Assembly: GCA_903864555.1 (NCBI GenBank) | Contig: CAIPGJ010000166.1 | Location: 1 to 6,017, forward strand | DNA: 6,017 bases | Direction: 5' to 3' | From: an uncultured Pseudomonadota bacterium | Lineage (GTDB): Bacteria > Pseudomonadota > Gammaproteobacteria > Burkholderiales > SG8-39 | Part shown: positions 1 through 5,504 of the stretch, piece after piece | How the letters are laid out: every line of letters starts with the position of its first letter | Numbering within the stretch: position 1 is the first letter of the stretch | Notes under the pieces: generated by a model | The model's database searches: none | Told to the model about the DNA's origin: nothing | Seen by the model: only the letters and a program-made list of their open reading frames with translations | Position numbers and translations under genes: made by a program

Positions 1-183
1 GCGAGTTCCGCAGGCGCCCGCATTTTCGTAAATGAGGGACGCGAGCATCGCAGGGCAGCCCTGCAGCGAAGCGGAAGGGCCGTCCCCTCCGGGGTCGCCT
101 TCTTTTGGTTACTTTTCTTGGCGAAGCAAGAAAAGGAACTCGCCGAGAGGCGAAATAGCGAACCCAGAAGAAAGTTACTTGCC
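1..183. repeat. Dispersed intergenic repeat element (probable, non-coding)
   Basis: This stretch has no credible gene but is rich in short symmetries: a perfect 6-bp inverted repeat at 51-56/58-63 (CAGGGC/GCCCTG), CCCC/GGGG arms around 86-96, and a 13-bp inverted repeat at 108-120/127-139. The block from about 32 to 145, with its GGTTACTTTTCTTGGCGAAG core, resembles an intergenic repeat that recurs in many GC-rich beta- and gammaproteobacterial genomes. That family match is from memory, not a search. Such copies often yield spurious short hypothetical proteins; the 61-codon reading frame at 32-217 is best read as one. The left edge may lie outside the window and the right edge is uncertain (about 145-190). 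It ends some 110 nt before the first gene, so it could affect mRNA structure or simply be an intergenic passenger. Confidence 0.5.
108..139. repeat. 13-bp inverted repeat (hairpin core of the repeat element)
   Basis: The arms GTTACTTTTCTTG (108-120) and CAAGAAAAGGAAC (127-139) are complementary at 12 of 13 positions and flank the 6-nt loop GCGAAG. The arms are A/T-rich, unlike the surrounding GC-rich sequence. Either strand could form the stem. No T-run directly follows the stem on either strand, so a simple intrinsic terminator is not supported; an extragenic palindrome is more likely. Confidence 0.75.
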
Positions 184-294
184 AACAGGGCAGAACAATA
201 CCGTAGACAGGAAGTAGCACCTCCGATCCGATATAAGCTGCCCGGAACAGTGATCCGAATGTCAAACCGTCGTTTGAAGCGTCGAGAGGTTCCC

Positions 295-1269
295 ATGACC
301 AGATTTCCCCTGACATCCCTCCTGCTGTCACTGACCTGGGCAAACCTCGCCCACGCTCAACCCGCCGACAACTACCCCTCCCGCCCCGTCAGCGTGGTCG
401 CTGCCATCGCCCCCGGCGGTGGCATCGACATCGAATCGCGCCAGTTCACCTCGCGCCTCGCACCGCTGCTGGGGCAGCCCTTCGTGCTCGACTTCAAGCC
501 CGGCGCCGCCGGCACCATCGGGGCGGCTCACGTGGCGAAGGCGAAACCGGATGGCTACACGCTGCACGTGGTGGCCGGCGGCTTCACGGTGTTTCCGGCC
601 TTCTACAAGGACCTGTCCTTTGACATCGTGAAGGACTTCGCGCCCATCTCGCTGCTATATGAGCGCTCGTCGGTGCTGCAATTGGCCAACAATTTCCCGG
701 CGAAGCGCTTTCCGGAGTTCATCGCCTACGCCAAGGCCCATCCGGGCAAGGTGAACTACGGCACCACGGGCGCCGGCAGCATCACCCATCTGGCCGGTGC
801 CTGGCTGGCGGATGCGACCGGGGCACAGTTCACCTTCGTGCACTACAAGGGTTCCGGGCCGCTGCTGCTGGAGATGATGGCCGGCCGCCTGGATGCCGGA
901 TCGGGCATCCTGTCCGCAGGGCTGCCCTATGTGCGTAGCGGCAAGACGCGCGGCATCGCCATCCTCAACAACAAGCGCTCGAAGCTGCTGCCCAACCTGC
1001 CCACGGTGGAGGAGCAGGGCGTGCCGGGCTACAACTATGTCAACTGGCTGGGCTTTCTGGCACCGGTGGGCGTTCCTGCACCCATCATCAACCGGCTCAA
1101 CGAGGCCCTGGTGAAGATCACCCGTTCGGCCGAGATCACCGACATGCTGGAGCGTGAAGGCAGCATTCCGGTGGCCAGCTCGGCCGCGGAGTTCCGCACC
1201 CACCTGATGGCCGAGTCGGCGCGCTGGAAGCGGATTGTCACCGACGCCGGCATCCGGCTGGAGGAATGA
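295..1269 (+). CDS. Bug/TctC-family tripartite tricarboxylate transporter substrate-binding protein
   Basis: This is a predicted periplasmic solute-binding protein of 324 residues, the usual size for the Bug (TctC) family, which binds small carboxylates or related solutes for tripartite tricarboxylate transporters or for sensing. The N-terminus is a signal peptide: an Arg at residue 3, a Leu-rich core, and an AHA site with cleavage likely after residue 21. The mature protein begins with the family's YPSRPV-type strand, then an APGGGID loop (residues 39-45), in which PGG and Asp45 normally contact the ligand carboxylate. A KPDGYT motif and a GTTGAGS...HLAG segment (second binding loop) follow, and the C-terminal half has the usual LPTVEEQGVPGY motif. 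I chose ATG 295 because it has AGAGG just upstream and gives a compact signal peptide; in-frame ATG 259 would add 12 basic residues and cannot be excluded. Reading further upstream would translate the repeat, which is unlikely. No membrane subunits are nearby. The ligand is unknown. Confidence 0.93.
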   Translation: MTRFPLTSLLLSLTWANLAHAQPADNYPSRPVSVVAAIAPGGGIDIESRQFTSRLAPLLGQPFVLDFKPGAAGTIGAAHVAKAKPDGYTLHVVAGGFTVFPAFYKDLSFDIVKDFAPISLLYERSSVLQLANNFPAKRFPEFIAYAKAHPGKVNYGTTGAGSITHLAGAWLADATGAQFTFVHYKGSGPLLLEMMAGRLDAGSGILSAGLPYVRSGKTRGIAILNNKRSKLLPNLPTVEEQGVPGYNYVNWLGFLAPVGVPAPIINRLNEALVKITRSAEITDMLEREGSIPVASSAAEFRTHLMAESARWKRIVTDAGIRLEE

Positions 1270-1398
1270 GCCATCTTTTCGGCAGTCCGGCGACCGGGAC
1301 CGCTGCGGGCGTGGGGTAATATCAGGTAGTCGCCACGCGGCCCTGCCCGTGACATTCCATGACCACAAGAAAACAGCAAGCAAGCGGAGGAAATCAGC
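1270..1398 (+). other. Intergenic gap upstream of the thiolase-DUF35-CoA-transferase operon
   Basis: This 129-nt gap separates the first Bug gene from the tight three-gene operon. An imperfect hairpin lies 12 nt after the Bug stop: GCAG (1282-1285) pairs with CTGC (1303-1306), with a GTCCGG/CCGGGAC inner stem that needs a one-base bulge. No T-run follows, so it is a poor terminator candidate. A promoter for the downstream genes could lie here. The only A/T-rich hexamer noted, TAATAT at 1317-1322, matches the -10 consensus at four of six positions and has no -35 partner at normal spacing, so I do not call it. Otherwise I see nothing definite here. Confidence 0.4.
1386..1390 (+). promoter_or_regulatory. 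Ribosome binding site fixing the GTG start of the thiolase-like gene
   Basis: GGAGG sits 8 nt before GTG 1399, ideal spacing. It supports a GTG start, because the next in-frame Met (residue 13) would lie inside the conserved first beta strand, AIVGMGRS. The nearby ATG at 1359 is out of frame with the gene. Confidence 0.8.
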
Positions 1399-2613
1399 GT
1401 GAAACAACTGGCGGGAAGCTGTGCCATCGTCGGCATGGGGCGGTCCATCTGCAGGCGGGGTGAGCCGGAGAAGAAGACACCGCTGCAGCTCATGATCGAG
1501 GCGGCGGGCCTTGCGATGAAGGATGCCGGCATCAACCGCACCCAGATCGGCGCGGTGTTCACCGGGCGCATGCCGCGCACCTACATGTCGCTGCAGTACA
1601 ACCAGGCGGTGCTGAATGAACTGAAGATCATGCCGACCTTCTCCAGCGAAGTGACTTCGCATGGCGCTGGCGCGCTGGGCACCATCGAGCTGGCGGTGCT
1701 GGCGTTGAACGCGGGCATGATCGACTATGCGCTGTGCGTGTGCGGGGAAGCCAGCCCGCTGTGGATCGAGATGGTCGGCGGCAGCGCCGCCTGGGAGTGC
1801 GACCTGCAGTTCGAGGCACCCTACGGCGCCACCACACCGGCGCTGTACGCGCAGTGCGCCAACCGCTACATGCATGAATACGGCATCACCCCCGAGCAGA
1901 TGGCCAAGGTCTGCGTGGAGAACCGGCGCTGGGCGCTGGACCATCCGCAAGCCGCCATGTACAAGCGCGGTCCCATCACCATCGATGAGGTGCTGAGCTC
2001 GAAGATGATCGCCTCGCCGCTGCACATGCTCGAGTGCGCCACCTGGTTCCCCGGCGGCATCGGTTCGGCCGCCATCGTGACGCGCGCCGACATGGTCAAG
2101 CGTTCCCCGAGCAAGCCCATCTATGTCGCCGGCTTCGGCCAGCATTCCACGCATGAGTGGATCGGCGAGCGCATGGGCTTCTGGGGCACCGAGCCCTGTG
2201 TCGAGGGCCCGGACATGGTGCGCACCGGCGCCAGCGTCGCCGCTCGCCAGGCCTACAAGATGTCCGGCCTGTCGCCCAAGGATGTGAACATCGCCGAGAC
2301 CTCGGCGCCGTTTTCCTTCCTCAATGTGCTCATCCTCGAGGAACTGGGCTTCTGCGATGTGGGCGAGGGCGGACGCTTCGTCGAATCCGGCGGCGTCGAC
2401 TACGACGGCGGCCTGCCCTTCAATACCACCGGCGGTTACCTGTCCTTTGGCCAGTCGGGCCAGGGCCTGTACCTGCTCAAGGAAGTCATGGACCAGATCA
2501 AGGGCTGCCCCGAAGGCCGTCCGGTGCCGGATGTGAAAGTGGGCCTGGTGCACGGCCACGGCGGACCGAATGCCTGCCATTCGGTGATGCTGGTGACCGG
2601 CGAACCGCTCTGA
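1399..2613 (+). CDS. Thiolase-fold acyl-CoA protein (SCP-x/Ltp2-like), likely DUF35-partnered, lacking the catalytic Cys
   Basis: This 404-residue protein has the two-domain thiolase fold of the SCP-x/lipid-transfer group, which usually cleaves or forms C-C bonds on acyl-CoAs. Family marks include the N-terminal strand AIVGMGRS, the DAGINRTQIGAV turn, the LGF...GEGGRFVESGG segment near residues 315-332, the NTTGGYLSFGQSGQG loop (342-356), and the C-terminal GHGGPN segment. The catalytic positions are unusual. The expected CGSG-type motif reads HGAG, with His88 at the nucleophilic Cys position. The GHP motif reads GQS (Gln352), and the C-terminal Cys position is in VHGHGG (His385, His387). A normal ping-pong thiolysis is therefore unlikely; a retro-aldolase, Claisen-type or non-covalent role, as in Ltp2-like aldolases, is plausible. 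Tyr347 could be functional but this is untested. It starts with GTG behind GGAGG. The DUF35 gene follows after 26 nt, typical of an obligate two-subunit complex. The family is secure, the reaction is not. Confidence 0.9.
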   Translation: MKQLAGSCAIVGMGRSICRRGEPEKKTPLQLMIEAAGLAMKDAGINRTQIGAVFTGRMPRTYMSLQYNQAVLNELKIMPTFSSEVTSHGAGALGTIELAVLALNAGMIDYALCVCGEASPLWIEMVGGSAAWECDLQFEAPYGATTPALYAQCANRYMHEYGITPEQMAKVCVENRRWALDHPQAAMYKRGPITIDEVLSSKMIASPLHMLECATWFPGGIGSAAIVTRADMVKRSPSKPIYVAGFGQHSTHEWIGERMGFWGTEPCVEGPDMVRTGASVAARQAYKMSGLSPKDVNIAETSAPFSFLNVLILEELGFCDVGEGGRFVESGGVDYDGGLPFNTTGGYLSFGQSGQGLYLLKEVMDQIKGCPEGRPVPDVKVGLVHGHGGPNACHSVMLVTGEPL

Positions 2614-2639
2614 CCCAACCGCAGACAGGAGAACAGAAA

Positions 2640-3092
2640 ATGGAATTGAACTGGGCTGAAGGCCTGCCGGTACGGGTGGGCGAGATGTTCATCGGGCTGT
2701 ACCAGCCGTCGCCGGAGACGGCCGGCTACTGGGAGGGCGTGAAGCGCCACGAGCTGCTGATCAAGCATTGTCCCCATTGCAACAAGCTGCACCATCCGCG
2801 GCGCATCCTGTGTTCAGGCTGCGGCGAAACCGGCCTGGGCTGGAAGCTGGCCGGCGGCAAGGGCAAGGTGTATTCATTCAGCGAAGTGCATCGCACCACG
2901 GGCGAGTTCAGCCCGTCCACACCCTACGTCGTTGGCGTCGTCGAGCTGGAGGAAGGCGTGCACATGTTCACGCGCTTCCTGCCGCGCCAGGGGGATGCCG
3001 ACAATGCCGGCATCAGGATCGGTGCTGCGGTGAGTGTCGAGTTCCAGGTGCTGGAGCAGGACATGCTGTTGCCGGTGTTCAGGTTGGCGTAG
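2640..3092 (+). CDS. Zn-ribbon/OB-fold protein (DUF35 family), probable subunit of the thiolase-like enzyme
   Basis: This 150-residue protein has the standard DUF35 layout. An N-terminal helix (about residues 22-40, with the usual YWEG motif) leads into a rubredoxin-like zinc ribbon with two CxxC knuckles, Cys44/Cys47 and Cys58/Cys61, linked by the conserved PRR turn. A C-terminal OB-fold (about 70-150) carries GKVYSFSEVHR and YVVGVVELEEG. No signal peptide or membrane segment is present, so it is cytoplasmic. In this family the protein binds a thiolase-fold partner and can help position the acyl-CoA, as in the ChsH2/Ltp2 aldolase and the BbsA/BbsB thiolase. Here it lies directly behind a thiolase-like gene, so the same partnership is inferred. 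ATG 2640 has AGGAG 8 nt upstream. All four zinc ligands are intact. No known gene symbol is assigned because the pathway is unidentified. Confidence 0.93.
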   Translation: MELNWAEGLPVRVGEMFIGLYQPSPETAGYWEGVKRHELLIKHCPHCNKLHHPRRILCSGCGETGLGWKLAGGKGKVYSFSEVHRTTGEFSPSTPYVVGVVELEEGVHMFTRFLPRQGDADNAGIRIGAAVSVEFQVLEQDMLLPVFRLA

Positions 3093-3115
3093 CTGGTGTA
3101 AAGGGATTAGAAAAA

Positions 3116-4294
3116 ATGTCTTACGCTCCACTCAAGGGCATCGTGGTGCTCGATCTCACCCAGTCGCTGGCCGGCCCCTTCGCCGGCATGCTGATGGGTG
3201 ACCTCGGCGCCGATGTCATCAAGATCGAAATGCCGGTGACCGGCGATGGCGCGCGCAAGTGGGGCCCCCCCTTTGCCGGCGACAGCGGACCGACCTTCAT
3301 CGGCTTCAATCGCAACAAGCGCAGTTGCGCCATCGACCTGCACCACAAGGAAGGCCGCGAGCAGGTCATCCAGATGGTGAAGCAGGCCGACGTGGTGCTG
3401 GAGAACTTCCGTCCCGGCACCATGAAGCGCTTCGGCATCGATTACGAAACCCTGAAGCGGCACAATCCGAGCCTCATCTACTGTTCCATCTCCGGCTATG
3501 GCCAGAAGGGTCCACTCTCGGGCTGGGCCGCCATGGACCTGATGATCCAGGCCATCAGCGGCATGATGTCGGTCACGGGTGAGCCCGAAGGCCGTCCGGT
3601 GAAGGCGGCAGCGCCCATTGCCGACCTGATGGCTGGCTATACGGCGGCCTTCAGCGTGCTGGCTGCGATTCATCAGCGCGCCAGTTCCGGCGAAGGCCGC
3701 TGCATCGACGTGGCCATGCTCGATGCCATGATCACGGTGCTGGGCCAGAGCGTGGTGGCCACCACCATCAGCGGCGAGCCGCCGGAGCGCCAGGGCAATG
3801 CCCACCACCTGATGGCGCCCTACCAGTCCTTTCGCACCGCCACCAGCGATTTCGTGGTGTCGCTCACCACGCAGAAGCGCTGGGCGGCCCTGTGCACGCT
3901 GTCCGAGTTCACGCACTTCTTCGACCAGGCCATTTACCAGACGCAGGACCAGCGCAACGCCAATCGGGCGCAGCTCTGCATCGACATGCAGGTCATATTC
4001 CAGACCCGGCCGGTGGATTACTGGATGAGCCACTTCGAGCGCCTGGGCCTGCCAGCGGCTCCGGTAAACACCATCCCCGAAGTGCTGGCCGAGAAGCATC
4101 TGGCCGAGCGCGGCACGCTGCTGGAAGTGGAATACCCGCCGGGCAGTGGCAACAGGATCAAGGTGCCGGGCATGCCCTGGCGTGACATTGCCGCGGAGCA
4201 GCCGCTGCGCAATCCGCCGGCGGTCGGCCAGCATACCGAGGAAGTGTTAAGGCAGTTCGGCATTGCCCCGGCAGTAAAGACGGGGACTGTCTAG
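3116..4294 (+). CDS. Family III (CaiB/BaiF) CoA-transferase
   Basis: This is a 392-residue cytoplasmic enzyme of normal length for family III CoA-transferases, which move CoA from a donor thioester to a carboxylic acid, usually as an interlocked dimer. It opens with LKGIVVLDLTQSLAGPFAGM and LGADVIKIE, the CoA-binding start of the fold. Then come NRNKRSCAIDL, ADVVLENFRPGTMKRFGID, SISGYGQKGP and the DLMIQAISGMMSVTG segment. The motif PIADLMAG places the catalytic Asp at residue 170, matching Asp169 of formyl-CoA transferase. The GNAHHLMAPYQSF segment and the C-terminal GQHTEEVL motif are also present. ATG 3116 is preceded by AAGGGA at 9 nt spacing; upstream in-frame codons overlap the DUF35 gene and are not used. 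It lies 23 nt after the DUF35 gene, so it probably activates the acid that the thiolase-like pair acts on, or recycles CoA from its product. Donor and acceptor are unknown; racemase relatives in the same superfamily are a less likely alternative. Confidence 0.95.
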   Translation: MSYAPLKGIVVLDLTQSLAGPFAGMLMGDLGADVIKIEMPVTGDGARKWGPPFAGDSGPTFIGFNRNKRSCAIDLHHKEGREQVIQMVKQADVVLENFRPGTMKRFGIDYETLKRHNPSLIYCSISGYGQKGPLSGWAAMDLMIQAISGMMSVTGEPEGRPVKAAAPIADLMAGYTAAFSVLAAIHQRASSGEGRCIDVAMLDAMITVLGQSVVATTISGEPPERQGNAHHLMAPYQSFRTATSDFVVSLTTQKRWAALCTLSEFTHFFDQAIYQTQDQRNANRAQLCIDMQVIFQTRPVDYWMSHFERLGLPAAPVNTIPEVLAEKHLAERGTLLEVEYPPGSGNRIKVPGMPWRDIAAEQPLRNPPAVGQHTEEVLRQFGIAPAVKTGTV

Positions 4295-4313
4295 AGGCAG
4301 AACAGGCTCGCTG

Positions 4314-4335
4314 CAGTCCGGTCATGGCCGGACTG
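4314..4335 (+). other. GC-rich hairpin after the CoA-transferase gene
   Basis: CAGTCCGG (4314-4321) and CCGGACTG (4328-4335) form a perfect 8-bp stem with a 6-nt loop, 19 nt past the stop of the CoA-transferase gene. No T-run follows, so it is not a classic intrinsic terminator. It may stabilise the upstream mRNA or weaken read-through into the Bug gene downstream. Confidence 0.5.
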
Positions 4336-4343
4336 GCCGGGAG

Positions 4344-4392
4344 CGGATGATGGTGAACCATCCGGATGCCAGGGGTTCAGTCAAGAAACCCC
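4344..4392 (+). other. Cluster of small inverted repeats upstream of the second Bug gene
   Basis: Two further small stems lie in the same 137-nt gap. CGGATG (4344-4349) can pair with CATCCG (4359-4364); that right arm can instead form GATGG/CCATC around a TGAA loop (4349-4362). GGGGTT (4372-4377) pairs with AACCCC (4387-4392). These are mutually exclusive or short stems and may be chance in GC-rich DNA. They could equally be leader structure or an operator. No regulator gene is present in the window. Confidence 0.3.
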
Positions 4393-4431
4393 GCGAAGTC
4401 CGGGCAACCCGAGATCAATGAAGGAGACATC

Positions 4432-5418
4432 ATGCAGTCAGCCCTGAACAGTGGTGTGGTGTTGCGTGTGGCCCTTGGCCTGTGCGCCGTGATGGTTGCG
4501 GCGCCGGGCATGGCGCAGAATTATCCGGACAAGCCGATCCGCGCGGTCGTGCCCTTTGCCCCGGGTGGCGCCAATGACGTGATGGCGCGGGTGGTCTCGC
4601 CCTACCTCAGCAAGCAGCTGGGCCAGCCGATGATCATCGAGAACCGCCCCGGCGCCAATGGCCATATCGGCATCGAAGCGGTGGCCAAGTCCCGCCCCGA
4701 TGGCTACACCATTCTCTACAGCGCCACGGCGTCCACGGTGCTGCCGGCCATCACCCGGAACATGCGCTATGACCCGATCAAGGATATCCAGCCGGTGGCC
4801 GAAATCGGCCAGGGGCCGTATGCCGTGTACGTCAACCCCAAGGTGCCGGCCACGAACCTGCGCGAACTGGTGGAGTACGCACGCAAGAACCCGGGCAAGC
4901 TGAATGCCGGTGCCGGCGGACTCTCGGGGACACGCCTCTCGGTGGAGTTGCTGCGCATCCAGAACAACCTGCAGCTGGAGATCATCTCCTACAACGGCAA
5001 CGGGCCGACCGCCACGGCAGTGGTCGGCGGGGTCGTCGATTTCGCCATCATGGACGTGTCTGCCTTTGCCGGTCACCTGCAGTCAGGGCGTGTGAAGGCA
5101 CTGGCCGTGGCCGGCGAGAAGCGCCTGCCGGCCCTGCCCGATGTGCCCACCACAGCCGAAGCCGGCTTCCCCGACCTGAAGGCCGGGGCCATCTTCGGCA
5201 TTTATGTGGCGGCTGGCACGCCCAATGACATCGTGCAGAAGCTCAACACCACGGTGAATGGCGTCATCGTCCTCCCCGAGGTGACCGAGCAGTTGCGCAA
5301 GCTCGGGGCCGAGCCGAACCCCAAGACCGTGACGCAGTTCACCCAGCTCATCCACAAGGAAATCCAGCTCTGGCGCGAAGTGGTCATCAAGGCCAAGCTG
5401 CCCACGGAAGAGTACTGA
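4432..5418 (+). CDS. Second Bug/TctC-family tripartite tricarboxylate transporter substrate-binding protein
   Basis: This is a 328-residue predicted periplasmic binding protein of the same family as the first gene but clearly divergent from it. The signal peptide (an Arg at residue 12, then a hydrophobic core) ends at GMA, with cleavage likely after residue 28. The mature start NYPDKPIRAVVPFAPGGAND is close to the family consensus, with ligand-loop residues PGG (44-46) and Asp49. RPGANGHIG, RPDGYT and LPDVPTTAEAGFP are further Bug signatures. The second binding loop, GAGGLSGTRLSVE, differs from the GxxGxGSxxHL form seen in the first Bug protein, lacking its His, so the two probably bind different ligands. 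ATG 4432 has AAGGAG 5 nt upstream; the longer in-frame start at 4366 lies in the hairpin region and lacks support. It sits between the two CoA-transferase-family genes, so it likely captures a carboxylate used by this locus. No TctA/TctB membrane subunit is visible. Confidence 0.95.
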   Translation: MQSALNSGVVLRVALGLCAVMVAAPGMAQNYPDKPIRAVVPFAPGGANDVMARVVSPYLSKQLGQPMIIENRPGANGHIGIEAVAKSRPDGYTILYSATASTVLPAITRNMRYDPIKDIQPVAEIGQGPYAVYVNPKVPATNLRELVEYARKNPGKLNAGAGGLSGTRLSVELLRIQNNLQLEIISYNGNGPTATAVVGGVVDFAIMDVSAFAGHLQSGRVKALAVAGEKRLPALPDVPTTAEAGFPDLKAGAIFGIYVAAGTPNDIVQKLNTTVNGVIVLPEVTEQLRKLGAEPNPKTVTQFTQLIHKEIQLWREVVIKAKLPTEEY

Positions 5419-5430
5419 GCAGGAACTGCT

Positions 5431-5465
5431 GCCGAGCGGCCACCTGAGCGGTGGTCGTTGCCGGC
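5431..5465 (+). terminator. Possible hairpin terminator or mRNA stem after the second Bug gene
   Basis: AGCGGCCACC (5435-5444) pairs with GGTGGTCGTT (5450-5459) around a 5-nt TGAGC loop, including two G-T pairs. GCCG (5431-5434) can extend it by pairing with CGGC (5462-5465) across a 2-nt bulge. It begins 12 nt past the Bug stop. Only two T residues close the inner stem and no U-tract follows, so termination would be weak at best. It could instead protect the abundant binding-protein mRNA from 3' decay. Confidence 0.35.
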
Positions 5466-5504
5466 ATCACCGTCGCGCCACCTGAACCCGGAGGTTTGAA
5501 CACC

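Noticed and set aside
32..217. 61-codon + strand frame in the 5' region
   Set aside because: It lies in the repeat element and encodes residues through the inverted repeat. It has no ribosome binding site and no domain, so it is most likely a repeat-derived spurious frame.
204..237. Possible sigma-70 promoter: TAGACA (204-209) and TATAAG (232-237)
   Set aside because: Each hexamer matches the consensus at five of six positions, but the spacer is 22 nt instead of about 17. The -10-like box alone is not enough to call a promoter.
118..294. N-terminal extension of the first Bug protein starting at ATG 118
   Set aside because: It would translate the repeat's right arm and put 59 polar, basic residues before a normal signal peptide, blocking export. 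ATG 295 (or 259) is far more sensible.
1359..1463. 34-codon frame starting at ATG 1359, overlapping the thiolase-like start, as a leader peptide
   Set aside because: No ribosome binding site precedes it, and the composition shows no run of regulatory codons. GGAGG at 1386-1390 clearly serves the GTG at 1399.
655..2580. 641-codon open frame on the minus strand antisense to the first Bug and thiolase-like genes
   Set aside because: It spans two well-supported + strand genes and the gap between them. Its translation is rich in His, Arg, Ala and Gly with no recognisable domain, as expected for an antisense frame in GC-rich coding DNA.
2157..2639. N-terminal extension of the DUF35 frame back to 2157, overlapping the thiolase-like gene
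   Set aside because: The extension is an Arg/Pro-rich out-of-frame reading of the thiolase-like gene. ATG 2640 has a good AGGAG and gives the usual family length.
3107..4234. 375-codon minus-strand open frame opposite the CoA-transferase
   Set aside because: The + strand shows an unmistakable CaiB/BaiF protein across the whole length. The antisense product has low-complexity, His-rich composition and no known motif.
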